Positions 1 through 9,401 of a stretch of 64,000 nucleotides of DNA are shown one piece after another (the stretch's first letter is position 1; every line of letters begins with the position of its first letter). Below the pieces are notes generated by a model that was given only the letters and a program-made list of their open reading frames with translations, was not told the origin of the DNA and did not search any database. Origin of the DNA: Mycolicibacterium bacteremicum (GTDB lineage Bacteria; Actinomycetota; Actinomycetes; Mycobacteriales; Mycobacteriaceae); NCBI RefSeq assembly GCF_943913955.1, contig NZ_CALUAE010000008.1, forward strand, positions 1 through 64,000, written 5' to 3'. Position numbers and translations under genes: made by a program.

Positions 1-774
<774 letters not shown>

Positions 775-776
775 CG

Positions 777-1232
777 GTGCACCGTGTGATCGCAGCAGTC
801 GCCGCGACGGCCGTATGTGCCGTCGCGGCGTCTGGCTGTTCGGGGGGTTCGGACGCGCCGGCCGAGCCGACCGCCGGACCGGAACTCGTGGTGCGCCACG
901 ATGTCGAGGGTCTGACCGCGACCATCCCGGCCATCGGCATCCCGGAGTCCGTGGCCTGGGTGCAGGACGGTGACGCCAGCGGCGCCCGGTGGACCGATGC
1001 CGTGGTGCGGATGAACCCGGTGGTGGTCGAGGCGTTGGTGGCGCAGTTCGACCCCGTCGCCGGTGGCCGCGCTCCCCGTGTCGATGAGGCGCTGGCCGCC
1101 GAGGTGCCCGCGGGTCCGTTCCTGTCCGGCGAACTTCTCGACGCGGGTTTTTCCACCGAGATGACCAGCACCTATGCGTTCCTGGACCGCGCCCATTCCA
1201 CCCTGGTACTGCAGGCGACCAGCCTGGACTGA
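777..1232 (+). CDS. Small predicted lipoprotein
   Basis: A 151-residue protein beginning at GTG 777, two bases after the ahcY stop; GTG 786 is an alternative start. The N-terminus has a basic residue, a short alanine/valine hydrophobic stretch and a lipobox (AASGC, Cys21), so export, lipidation and anchoring in the outer leaflet of the plasma membrane are expected. After a Ser/Gly/Pro-rich linker comes a compact alpha/beta-looking domain. I do not recognise a family. The frame stays open upstream inside ahcY, but codon use and the lipoprotein signal favour the start given here. Confidence 0.75.
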   Translation: MHRVIAAVAATAVCAVAASGCSGGSDAPAEPTAGPELVVRHDVEGLTATIPAIGIPESVAWVQDGDASGARWTDAVVRMNPVVVEALVAQFDPVAGGRAPRVDEALAAEVPAGPFLSGELLDAGFSTEMTSTYAFLDRAHSTLVLQATSLD

Positions 1233-1376
1233 GCGGCCCGGCGTGACACCGCGGTAGCTGGTGGATGGTCGGGCCGACGAAAGTCTGCGCAGGCAAGCAA
1301 ATTTCGCGCCGCGACGTTACATCTTGGCCGTCAAACGAAACGTGATGAATCCGTAGCCAATCGGTCACCGTGATGT

Positions 1377-1382
1377 TACTGT
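1377..1382 (+). promoter_or_regulatory. Predicted -10 (TACTGT) for leaderless lipase transcript
   Basis: TACTGT fits the mycobacterial TANNNT -10 pattern and lies exactly six bases before GTG 1389, so the predicted transcript begins at the start codon. No convincing Shine-Dalgarno sequence precedes the GTG. Inference from spacing only. Confidence 0.5.
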
Positions 1383-1388
1383 CCGGTA

Positions 1389-2696
1389 GTGATTCGGGCC
1401 GGGGCGCTGTTCGCCGTTATGTCTTTCGGATTCGTCATCAGTTGCCTCACAAGCGGTTTGGCGCATGCCGACGACTGGTATCCGTACTACAACGAGGACG
1501 AGTACACCGCGTTCTACACGCCACCGAATCCGTTGCCGGACGTTCCGCCGGGTGCCCTCGTGCGAACCGAGCCCTCCCGATTGGTTCTCGAGCCGTCCGG
1601 CCAACTCGGCCACATCATGGCCAACGGCACCCGCATCATGTATCGCAGCACGGACGGTCGCGGCAAGCCCGATGTGGTGACCGGTACCTACTTCGAACCG
1701 TGGGCACCGTGGCCGGGCCAGGGTCCGCGACCGCTGATCGTCTACGGGCCGGGCACCCAGGGCCAGGGTGACCAATGCGCACCGTCGCGAGGGTTCAATC
1801 AGGGCATCCACTGGTCGCCGTACCTGGACTTCACCTTCAACTACGAGGAACTGTTCGTCGCCACCATGGTGGCCCGCGGATTCGCCATCGTGATGACCGA
1901 CTACGAAGGTATGGGCACCATCGGGGTCACCCACACTTACGTCAACCGGGTGTCCCAGGGCCAGGCCATGCTCGACGCGGCGCGCGCCGCACGCCTGCTG
2001 CCCGGCACCTCGCTGACACCGGGTGGGCCCATTGCGTTCTGGGGTTACTCGCAGGGCGGCGGCGCGGCGGCGTCGGCGGCCGAGATGGCCTCGGCATATG
2101 CCCCCGAGCTGAACATCGTGGGCACCTATGCCGGGGCGCCGCCGGCCGATCTGGCCGAGTTGATCCCGTTCGCCGACGGTAGCGCGCTGGTCGCCGTGAT
2201 CGGCTACGCGCTCAACAGCGTCTTCCAGACCTACCCGGAGGTGGAGCCCAAGATCCGCGGGTTGCTCACCCCGCGCGGCATGGACTTCGTGGACAAGACC
2301 AAGGATCAGTGCGTCGGCGAATCGTTGATCAAGTTCATGTTCCGGCACCTGCAGCCCTACTTCACCGGTCCCATCTTCGAACTACTGCAGGACCCGCAAT
2401 TCCGCGGTCTGCTCGACCTTCAGAAGCTGGGCACGCTGAAACCCGATGCGCCGGTGCTGATCAACCACAACCGCTTCGATCCGTTGGTGCCCTACGGACC
2501 GTCGGTCCAACTCGGCAAGGACTGGTGCGCCAAGGGGGCCGACATCGAGTTCCGCACCAACGAACAACCACCGTTCCTCAACAAGGCCGTGGTGAACCAT
2601 GCGCTGCCCATGCTCGTCGACGGTGAGCCGGCGATGCAGTGGATCGCCGACCGGTTCAACGGGGTTCCGACGAGACCGAACTGCGGCGGGTTCTGA
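1389..2696 (+). CDS. Secreted lipase / alpha-beta hydrolase (secretory lipase family)
   Basis: A 435-residue exported hydrolase. The first 27 residues form a Sec signal peptide ending in AHA. The nucleophile elbow GYSQGG places the catalytic Ser at residue 221. The late motif NHNRFDPLVPY and a histidine in VVNHALPM are suited to the Asp/His part of the triad. The general look (N-terminal PPNPLPDVPPG, broad lipase fold) is that of the LIP secretory lipase family, which cleaves acyl esters outside the cell; the substrate cannot be read from sequence. It has its own predicted promoter and lies 18 bases upstream of tmk. Confidence 0.85.
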   Translation: MIRAGALFAVMSFGFVISCLTSGLAHADDWYPYYNEDEYTAFYTPPNPLPDVPPGALVRTEPSRLVLEPSGQLGHIMANGTRIMYRSTDGRGKPDVVTGTYFEPWAPWPGQGPRPLIVYGPGTQGQGDQCAPSRGFNQGIHWSPYLDFTFNYEELFVATMVARGFAIVMTDYEGMGTIGVTHTYVNRVSQGQAMLDAARAARLLPGTSLTPGGPIAFWGYSQGGGAAASAAEMASAYAPELNIVGTYAGAPPADLAELIPFADGSALVAVIGYALNSVFQTYPEVEPKIRGLLTPRGMDFVDKTKDQCVGESLIKFMFRHLQPYFTGPIFELLQDPQFRGLLDLQKLGTLKPDAPVLINHNRFDPLVPYGPSVQLGKDWCAKGADIEFRTNEQPPFLNKAVVNHALPMLVDGEPAMQWIADRFNGVPTRPNCGGF

Positions 2697-2702
2697 GGCC
2701 GC

Positions 2703-2708
2703 TAGGCT
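2703..2708 (+). promoter_or_regulatory. Predicted -10 (TAGGCT) for leaderless tmk
   Basis: TAGGCT followed by exactly six bases and then the GTG start at 2715. This gives tmk its own leaderless start independent of the lipase. Confidence 0.5.
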
Positions 2709-2714
2709 CGCGGT

Positions 2715-3347
2715 GTGCTCATCGTGATCGAGGGCCTCGACGGGGCCGGCAAGCGCACGCTGACCGAAGGTCTGCGCACGGCGCTGGAGGCCGACGGTAA
2801 AACCGTGACCACACTGGCCTTTCCGCGCTACGGCAGATCCGTGCACGCCGATCTGGCCGCCGAGGCGCTGCACGGCGGGCACGGCGACCTGACCGACTCG
2901 GTGTATGCGATGGCGACCCTGTTCGCGCTCGACCGCGCGGGTGCCGCGGACGAGATCCGTGCGCTCACCGACAGCCATGACGTGCTGATCCTGGACCGGT
3001 ATGTGGCATCCAACGCGGCCTACAGCGCCGCGCGGCTGCACCAGCGCGCCGACGGCGAGGTGGTCGCCTGGGTGCGCGATCTGGAGTTCGGCCGGTTCAG
3101 CCTGCCGGCACCGGATTGTCAAGTGCTGCTTGATGTTCCGGTCGAGCTTGCGGCGCGGCGGGCGATCGGCAGGGCGGCCGCCGACGCCGACCGGGCCCGG
3201 GATGCCTACGAACGCGACGGCGGTCTGCAGCAGCGCACCGGCGCGGTCTACGCCGAACTGGCCGCGGCGGGCTGGGGCGGGCCATGGCGGGTCGTCGGGC
3301 CCGCCGTCGACGCCGCCGCCCTCGCGGCGGACATCACCTCAGCCTGA
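2715..3347 (+). CDS. tmk: Thymidylate kinase
   Basis: A 210-residue kinase that phosphorylates dTMP to dTDP with ATP in the dTTP pathway. The P-loop reads GLDGAGKRT near the N-terminus. Arg takes the position where many kinases have Ser/Thr, which I recall as the mycobacterial form. The nucleoside-binding segment FPRYG and the LILDRYVASN motif are present, followed by an acidic/basic lid near RAIGRAAADADRARD. Length is normal. Its 3' end overlaps the convergent surE gene by nine bases, so the two transcripts are antisense at their ends. Confidence 0.96.
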   Translation: MLIVIEGLDGAGKRTLTEGLRTALEADGKTVTTLAFPRYGRSVHADLAAEALHGGHGDLTDSVYAMATLFALDRAGAADEIRALTDSHDVLILDRYVASNAAYSAARLHQRADGEVVAWVRDLEFGRFSLPAPDCQVLLDVPVELAARRAIGRAAADADRARDAYERDGGLQQRTGAVYAELAAAGWGGPWRVVGPAVDAAALAADITSA

Positions 3348-4109
3348 GGCCAGCCAGCCGCGCACCAGCTCGTCATGGTGCTCGGCCGGTGACCGCAGTG
3401 CGGTCAGCGTCGGGTGTCCGGCGATCAGCAGCGCGCTGTCGGTGCCCTCTTCGGGTGGATCGGCCATCTCGACCTCCGCGAGCCGCAGTCCGCCGTCACC
3501 GATCTCGTCGACGCGGGTCTGCACGGCGCCGCCGCGGGCCAGCCGGGCATGGCGCAGCGGGCCGAGGTCGGCCGCCGGGCGGTCGGGCACGTTCAGCGAC
3601 AGCACGGTGCCCGCCGGCGCGTCACGCAGCAGGTCGAGCACCGGGGCGACCAGCCCCGCGGCAGTGTCCCAATGGCGTTCGCCGGTGGGGTGCAGCGCGA
3701 CGTCCAGTGATACCGCCAGCGCCCGGGTGTCGGCGATCTGCGCGGTGAGCGCCGCGCCGACGGTGCCCGAATGCAGCACGGCGCGACCGACATTGGCACC
3801 GTGATTGATCCCGGACAGCACCACATCCGGCGGCGGGTCGAACCAGCCGCCCAGTGCTGCGGCGACGATGTGCCCGGGCTGGGCGTGCACCGCCCACGCC
3901 TGCACCCCGTCCAGTCCGGGCAGATCCCGGCGCTCGATGACGGTGCGGCCGTCCTCGCGCACCGCGGTCAGTGCGGCGCTGGCGCCGCTGGCCTGCTCGG
4001 CGGGGGCGGCCACGATGACCTCCAGTCCGGCCGCCACCGCCGCACCGGCGAGCGCGTGCAGGCCGGGGGAGTCGATCCCGTCGTCGTTGGTGATCAGTGC
4101 CCGAGCCAT
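3339..4109 (-). CDS. surE: 5'/3'-nucleotidase SurE
   Basis: A 256-residue metal-dependent nucleoside monophosphate phosphatase. The N-terminal ITNDDGIDSPG carries the metal-binding Asp9-Asp10 pair, and SGINHGANVG (about residues 90-100) supplies the Asn/Gly metal and substrate loop. The start is ATG 4109, preceded on the minus strand by a GGAGAC ribosome site; the open frame upstream of it belongs to pfkB DNA in another frame. It follows pfkB by 32 bases, so the two likely share a message. Confidence 0.93.
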   Translation of the reverse strand: MARALITNDDGIDSPGLHALAGAAVAAGLEVIVAAPAEQASGASAALTAVREDGRTVIERRDLPGLDGVQAWAVHAQPGHIVAAALGGWFDPPPDVVLSGINHGANVGRAVLHSGTVGAALTAQIADTRALAVSLDVALHPTGERHWDTAAGLVAPVLDLLRDAPAGTVLSLNVPDRPAADLGPLRHARLARGGAVQTRVDEIGDGGLRLAEVEMADPPEEGTDSALLIAGHPTLTALRSPAEHHDELVRGWLASG

Positions 4110-4141
4110 GGTGTCTCCTTCCGCGTGATCGGGGACCGGGT

Positions 4142-5098
4142 CTACTTCTTCCAGGGCCGCAGCTCGACGCGCTCGGCCAGGGTCTGCACGGCGCGTGCCC
4201 CGCCGGTACCCAGCCCGTGCCGCACGACGTTGAGCGCCCCGCACGCCGCACCGATCTGCAGGGCGCGCCGGATCGGATCACCGGCGGCCAGTGCGGCCAC
4301 CATGCCCGCCGTCATGGAGTCCCCGGCGCCGCGCGGGTCGGCGGGCTCCAGGCTGGGCATCACGACCTCCAGCACATCGTCCTCGGCGGTCAGTGCCAGC
4401 GCGGGTGCCGCACCGGAACGGGAGACGACGATGGTCTCGGCGCCCTCCTCGCGCATCCCGTGCATGGCCTTGACCAACTCGCCGGCGTCCTCGGAGTTCG
4501 CGCGGCCGTCGTCGAGCAATTCCTCGTGGCTGACCTTCACCAGTTCCAGGCCACCGGCGAGCACCGCCTCCAGCCGGTCACCGGCCAGGTCGGCGGCCAC
4601 CTTGCAGCCGTTGGCGGTCAGATCCGCGGCCAGGCGCCGGTAGATCTCGGCGGGCAGCGCACGGTCCTCCTGCGGACCGGACAGCAGCACCCGGCCATGG
4701 GTGAGGCCCTCGGTCAGGGTCAGCTCGTAGAGCGCATCGAGTTCGTGGCGGTCCAGCGCGTTGCCGGCCGACTCGGCGACGATGTCGCGGCTGCCGTCGC
4801 GACGATCGTGGACGTAGCCCCCGTTGCGGGAACTCACCGGCACCGATCTGACGTCGATCCCGCGGCCGGGCAGCAGGTGGCCCAGCACGTGACCGGTCTC
4901 GCCACCGAGCGCGCAGCACAGCACCACGGGCACGCCGAGCGAGGACATCATCCGGGACTGCCAGACGCCCTGCCCGCCGGCGTGCACGTGGATGTCGTCC
5001 TCACCGGAACGGTCCTCGACGGTCACCGTCAGGACCGGCAGCGGCGCGAAGATGACGACGGTGTCGGGATCCGGGGCGGAGGCGTCCTGATTGGTCAT
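4142..5098 (-). CDS. PfkB-family sugar/nucleoside kinase
   Basis: A 318-residue ribokinase-type kinase. The GGQGVWQSRMMSSLG segment corresponds to the family's N-terminal glycine signature, and DPRGAGDSMTAG is the C-terminal signature containing the catalytic base Asp. The start is taken at ATG 5098; an upstream ATG at 5131 would add an unconserved tail. The substrate is not identifiable: the protein resembles phosphofructokinase/tagatose-phosphate-type members more than adenosine kinase. It lies directly upstream of surE in the same direction and diverges from mtrA, a pairing that could be a nucleoside or sugar-phosphate salvage step (inference). Confidence 0.85.
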   Translation of the reverse strand: MTNQDASAPDPDTVVIFAPLPVLTVTVEDRSGEDDIHVHAGGQGVWQSRMMSSLGVPVVLCCALGGETGHVLGHLLPGRGIDVRSVPVSSRNGGYVHDRRDGSRDIVAESAGNALDRHELDALYELTLTEGLTHGRVLLSGPQEDRALPAEIYRRLAADLTANGCKVAADLAGDRLEAVLAGGLELVKVSHEELLDDGRANSEDAGELVKAMHGMREEGAETIVVSRSGAAPALALTAEDDVLEVVMPSLEPADPRGAGDSMTAGMVAALAAGDPIRRALQIGAACGALNVVRHGLGTGGARAVQTLAERVELRPWKK

Positions 5099-5227
5099 GG
5101 GGGTCGGTGTACCCACTCGGCGCGCGGACATGCCGCCCGCGGTGGCGGCGGCCGCCCGGCCCGGGCGGGCGCGGAACGCCGATAACACTCCCCGGCACCG
5201 CGTGGCACCCGGGTTTTGTCGCCTTGT

Positions 5228-5245
5228 GGTGACACCATGGTCACC
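5228..5245. promoter_or_regulatory. Inverted repeat enclosing the mtrA start codon
   Basis: GGTGAC (5228-5233) and GTCACC (5240-5245) form perfect six-base arms around a six-base loop that contains the ATG at 5237-5239. It could be a protein-binding palindrome or an RNA hairpin that exposes the start codon in its loop. The palindrome is seen; its function is not known. Confidence 0.4.
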
Positions 5246-5923
5246 ATGAGGCAACGGATCCTGGTCGTCGACGACGACCCGTCATTGGCCGAGATGCTCA
5301 CCATCGTCCTCCGCAACGAGGGTTTCGACACCGCAGTCATCGGCGACGGCAGCCAGGCGCTCACCGCCGTGCGTGAACTGCGCCCCGATCTGGTCCTGCT
5401 GGATCTCATGCTGCCCGGGATGAACGGTATCGACGTCTGCCGGGTGCTGCGCTCGGACTCCGGCGTGCCGATCGTCATGCTGACCGCCAAGACCGACACC
5501 GTCGATGTGGTGCTGGGGCTGGAATCCGGCGCCGACGACTATGTCATGAAACCGTTCAAGCCCAAGGAGCTGGTGGCCCGGGTGCGGGCCCGGTTGCGCC
5601 GCAACGACGACGAGCCGGCCGAGATGCTCTCGATCGCCGATATCGACATCGACGTGCCGGCCCACAAGGTCACCCGCAACGGCGAGCAGATCTCGCTCAC
5701 GCCTTTGGAATTCGACCTCCTGGTGGCCCTGGCCCGCAAACCCCGGCAGGTGTTCACCCGGGATGTGCTGCTCGAACAGGTCTGGGGTTACCGGCATCCC
5801 GCCGATACCCGGCTGGTGAACGTGCACGTGCAGCGACTGCGGGCCAAGGTCGAGACCGACCCGGAGAATCCGCAGGTGGTGCTGACCGTTCGAGGAGTGG
5901 GATACAAGGCCGGACCGCCGTGA
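5237..5923 (+). CDS. mtrA: Response regulator MtrA
   Basis: A 228-residue OmpR-type DNA-binding response regulator, partner of MtrB, that controls cell-wall remodelling, division and oriC-linked genes in mycobacteria. The receiver domain (residues 5-115) has the acidic pocket DDD at 12-14, the phosphorylated Asp56 in LLDLMLPG, and Lys in MKPFKPKE. The winged-helix domain fills residues 130-228 and ends GVGYKAGPP. ATG 5237 gives the same length as I recall for M. tuberculosis MtrA; further in-frame codons upstream are not needed. It is the first gene of mtrA-mtrB-lpqB. Confidence 0.98.
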   Translation: MVTMRQRILVVDDDPSLAEMLTIVLRNEGFDTAVIGDGSQALTAVRELRPDLVLLDLMLPGMNGIDVCRVLRSDSGVPIVMLTAKTDTVDVVLGLESGADDYVMKPFKPKELVARVRARLRRNDDEPAEMLSIADIDIDVPAHKVTRNGEQISLTPLEFDLLVALARKPRQVFTRDVLLEQVWGYRHPADTRLVNVHVQRLRAKVETDPENPQVVLTVRGVGYKAGPP

Positions 5924-5963
5924 TGTGTGACGGCACCGCCGTCGTGATCGTTCGGCAGTACCT

Positions 5964-7634
5964 GTGATCTTCGGATCCAGACAACGTGGCCGCAGCCGGT
6001 TCCGGGGCCCGTCCCCGATGCTGCGCGGTCTCGGCGCGCTCGGTCGCGCCATCAGCTTCGCCTGGCGCCGGTCGCTGCAGCTGCGGGTCGTCTCGCTGAC
6101 CCTCGGGCTGTCCCTGGCCGTCATCCTGGTTCTCGGTTTCGTGCTGACCAGTCAGATCACCGACCGCATCCTCGAGGTCAAGGTCCGCGCGGCCACCGAG
6201 GAGATCGAGCGGGCCCGCGACACCGTCGGCGGCATCGTCGGCGGCGAGGAGACCCGCTCGCTGGACAGCAGCCTGCAACTGGCGCGCAACACCCTGATCG
6301 ACCGCAAGGCCGATGCCGGGCCCGGTCTGGCCGGTGCCTACGACGCGGTGCTGGTGGTTCCCGGTGACGGCCCGCGCGCGGCCACCGCGGCCGGGCCGGT
6401 GCAACAGATCCCCGATGCGCTGCGCGATTTCGTCCAGGCCGGGCAGGTCAGCTACCAGTACGCGACGGTGCACACCGACGGCTTCTCCGGCCCCGCGCTG
6501 ATCGTCGGCAGCCCCAGCGGGTCGTCGCGGTCGGCGGTCACCAATCTTGAGCTGTACCTGATCTTTCCGTTGAGCAACGAGGAATCCACCATCGCGCTGG
6601 TACGCGGCACCATGGCCACCGGCGGCATCGTGCTGCTCGGTCTGCTGGCCGCGATCGCGCTGCTGGTGGCCCGCCAGATCGTGCTGCCGGTGCGGTCGGC
6701 GTCGCGGATCGCCGAGCGCTTCGCCGAGGGCCATCTCACCGAGCGGATGCCGGTGCGCGGCGAGGACGACATGGCCCGGCTGGCGGTGTCGTTCAACGAC
6801 ATGGCCGAGAGCCTGTCGCGTCAAATCACCCAGCTCGAGGAGTTCGGTAATCTGCAGCGCCGCTTCACCTCCGACGTCAGCCACGAGTTGCGCACCCCGC
6901 TCACCACGGTGCGGATGGCCGCCGATCTGATCCACGATCACAGCGATGAACTGGACCCCGCGCTGCGCCGCTCCACCGAGTTGATGGTCAACGAACTGGA
7001 TCGGTTCGAGACGCTGCTGGCCGACCTGCTGGAGATCTCGCGGCATGATGCCGGTGTCGCCGAGCTGGCGGTCGAGGCGGTGGATCTGCGCGCCACCGTG
7101 CAGAGCGCGCTGGACAACGTCGGGCATCTGGCCGCCGACGCCGCCGTGCAACTCGATGTCGACATGCCCGGTGACGGCGTGATCGCCGAGGTCGATCCGC
7201 GCCGGGTGGAACGCATCCTGCGCAACCTGATCGCCAACGCCATCGACCATGCCGAACGCAAACCGGTCGAGATCCGGATGGCCGCCGACGAAGACACGGT
7301 CGCCGTGACGGTCCGCGATCACGGCGTCGGGCTGCGTCCCGGTGAGGAGAAGCTGGTGTTCAGCCGGTTCTGGCGCTCTGACCCGTCGCGGGTGCGCCGC
7401 TCCGGGGGCACCGGGCTGGGCCTGGCGATCAGCATCGAGGACGCCCGGCTGCACCAGGGGCGCCTGGAGGCCTGGGGCGAACCCGGCAAGGGGGCCTGTT
7501 TCCGGCTGACGCTGCCCCTGGTGCGCGGCCACAAGGTGACCACCAGCCCGTTGCCGCTCAAGCCCGCCGGTGTGGGCGGGCCGACCCGCGCCCCCGACCG
7601 CGGCAGGCGCGACCGGGAATCGGAGGGCGTATGA
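5964..7634 (+). CDS. mtrB: Sensor histidine kinase MtrB
   Basis: A 556-residue membrane kinase for MtrA. There are two transmembrane segments (about residues 45-68 and 213-235) flanking an extracytoplasmic domain. A HAMP linker follows (IAERFAEGHLTERMP), then the HisKA helix with phospho-acceptor His307 in SHELRTPLTTV. The HATPase domain shows NLIANAIDH (N box), DHGVGLRPGE and GGTGLGLAI. The start is GTG 5964, giving the conserved MIFGSR N-terminus. It follows mtrA by 40 bases and overlaps lpqB by four bases (ATGA), so lpqB translation is probably coupled. Confidence 0.98.
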   Translation: MIFGSRQRGRSRFRGPSPMLRGLGALGRAISFAWRRSLQLRVVSLTLGLSLAVILVLGFVLTSQITDRILEVKVRAATEEIERARDTVGGIVGGEETRSLDSSLQLARNTLIDRKADAGPGLAGAYDAVLVVPGDGPRAATAAGPVQQIPDALRDFVQAGQVSYQYATVHTDGFSGPALIVGSPSGSSRSAVTNLELYLIFPLSNEESTIALVRGTMATGGIVLLGLLAAIALLVARQIVLPVRSASRIAERFAEGHLTERMPVRGEDDMARLAVSFNDMAESLSRQITQLEEFGNLQRRFTSDVSHELRTPLTTVRMAADLIHDHSDELDPALRRSTELMVNELDRFETLLADLLEISRHDAGVAELAVEAVDLRATVQSALDNVGHLAADAAVQLDVDMPGDGVIAEVDPRRVERILRNLIANAIDHAERKPVEIRMAADEDTVAVTVRDHGVGLRPGEEKLVFSRFWRSDPSRVRRSGGTGLGLAISIEDARLHQGRLEAWGEPGKGACFRLTLPLVRGHKVTTSPLPLKPAGVGGPTRAPDRGRRDRESEGV

Positions 7635-9400
7635 GGCGCGTCCTCGCGGCGGTGGGCGTCGCGCTGTCGGTGGTGCTCGTCGTCTCCGGATGTGCGGGCG
7701 TGCCGACATCGTCTGCGCCGCAGGCGATCGGCACCGTCGAGCGGGCCGCGCCACCCCGGCTGCCGACCCCGACACCGGGCATGGAACCCGACGTGCTGCT
7801 GCGCGAATTCCTCAAGGCCACCGCCGACCCGGCGAATCGGCACCTGGCCGCCCGCCAGTTCCTCACCGAATCCGCCTCGCGCGGTTGGGATGACGCGGGC
7901 AGCGCCCTGCTGATCGACCGGGTGGTGTTCACCGAGACGCGCCGGCCCGACCGGGTGTCGGTCACCATGCAGGCCGACATCCTGGGCTCGCTGTCCGATG
8001 TCGGCGTCTTCGAGACCGCCGAGGGCGCGTTGCCCGATCCCGGGCCCATCGAGCTGGTGCAGACACCCGGCGGCTGGCGCATCGACCGGCTACCCAACGG
8101 GGTGTTCCTGGACTGGCAGCAGTTCCAACAGACCTACCGGCGCAACACGCTGTACTTCACCGACCCGACCGGCAACACCGTGGTGCCCGACCCGCGCTAT
8201 GTCGCGGTCTCGGATTCCGATCAGCTGGCCACCGAGCTGATGAGCAAGCTGATCACCGGCCCGCGCCCGGAGATGGCGCACACGGTGCGCAATCTGCTGG
8301 CCGCGCCGCTGCGGTTACGCGGCCCGGTCACCCGCGCCGACGGCAGCAAGACCGGGGTGGGCCGCGGATACGGCGGTGCCCGCATCGACCTGGAGAACCT
8401 GTCCACCACCGACCCGCACACCCGGCAACTGCTTGCCGCGCAGATCATCTGGACGCTGGCGCGGGCCGGTATCAACGGCCCCTACGTCATCAACGCCGAC
8501 GGTGCGGCCCTCGACGACCGGTTCGCCGAGGGGTGGGATACCGCCGATGTGGCGGCCAGCGACCCGGGTGCGGCCGACGGTGCCGGCGCCGGGCTGCACG
8601 CCCTGGTCGGCGGATCGCTGGTGTATCTGGACGGCCAGCGCGCGCCACGGGTGCCCGGCCCGTTCGGTCAGATGCCGGATCAGACCGCGGCCGCGCTGTC
8701 GCGCAGCGGGCAGGAGATCGCCTCGGTGGTGGTGCTGCGCCGCGACGCCCCGGACATGGCGTCCTCACTGTGGATCGGGCCGGTGGGTGGCGATGCCGCG
8801 CAGGCGCTGGACGGGCGCTCGCTGACCCGGCCCAGCTGGTCGCTCGACGAGGCGATTTGGATCGTCGTCGACGGCGTCAACGTGGTGCGGGTGCTGCAGG
8901 AGGCGGCCTCGGGGCAGCCCGCGCGCATCCCGGTCGACTCGACCGCGGTGGCCACCAAGTTCCCCGGTGCCATCAGCGAACTACAGCTCTCGCGCGACGG
9001 CACCCGGGCGGCCATGGTGATCAACGGCGAGGTGATCCTGGCCGGGGTGGAGCAGACCCCCGGTGGGGGATACGCGCTGACCTATCCGCGCCGGCTGGGT
9101 TTCGGGCTGCGCGACACCGCGGTGTCGCTGTCCTGGCGCACCGGTGACGACATCGTGGTCACCCGGACCGACACCGCGCACCCGGTGTCCTATGTGAACC
9201 TCGACGGCGTCAACTCCGACGGTCCCAACGGCAACCTGGCGGTGCCGATGTCGGTGGTCGCGGCCAACCCGTCCACGGTGTATGTGGCCGACCGGCGGGG
9301 GATCCTGCAGCTGTCCGGGTCGGCCGCCGACAACGACCTCACCTGGTCGGAGGTCCGGCCGCTGATGGTCACCGGCGCGGTGCCGGTGCTACCGGGGTAG
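7631..9400 (+). CDS. lpqB: Lipoprotein LpqB, MtrAB accessory
   Basis: A 589-residue lipoprotein with a signal peptide and lipobox (VVSGC, Cys21). The exported part carries an N-terminal domain with the conserved LQTPGGWRI-type region, then a beta-propeller-like C-terminal half with repeated short beta segments. In mycobacteria LpqB is known to bind the MtrB extracytoplasmic domain and tune MtrA phosphorylation. Its start overlaps the mtrB stop. The gene ends one base before the convergent SDR gene. Confidence 0.95.
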   Translation: MRRVLAAVGVALSVVLVVSGCAGVPTSSAPQAIGTVERAAPPRLPTPTPGMEPDVLLREFLKATADPANRHLAARQFLTESASRGWDDAGSALLIDRVVFTETRRPDRVSVTMQADILGSLSDVGVFETAEGALPDPGPIELVQTPGGWRIDRLPNGVFLDWQQFQQTYRRNTLYFTDPTGNTVVPDPRYVAVSDSDQLATELMSKLITGPRPEMAHTVRNLLAAPLRLRGPVTRADGSKTGVGRGYGGARIDLENLSTTDPHTRQLLAAQIIWTLARAGINGPYVINADGAALDDRFAEGWDTADVAASDPGAADGAGAGLHALVGGSLVYLDGQRAPRVPGPFGQMPDQTAAALSRSGQEIASVVVLRRDAPDMASSLWIGPVGGDAAQALDGRSLTRPSWSLDEAIWIVVDGVNVVRVLQEAASGQPARIPVDSTAVATKFPGAISELQLSRDGTRAAMVINGEVILAGVEQTPGGGYALTYPRRLGFGLRDTAVSLSWRTGDDIVVTRTDTAHPVSYVNLDGVNSDGPNGNLAVPMSVVAANPSTVYVADRRGILQLSGSAADNDLTWSEVRPLMVTGAVPVLPG

Positions 9401-9401
9401 A

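Noticed and set aside
1313..1382. MtrA-type binding site upstream of the secreted lipase (GTTAC-like repeats)
   Set aside because: Two GTTAC-like pieces exist, but spacing and orientation do not match any motif I can state with confidence.
5754..7775. 673-codon minus-strand frame opposite mtrB
   Set aside because: Antisense shadow of a well-recognised histidine kinase gene.
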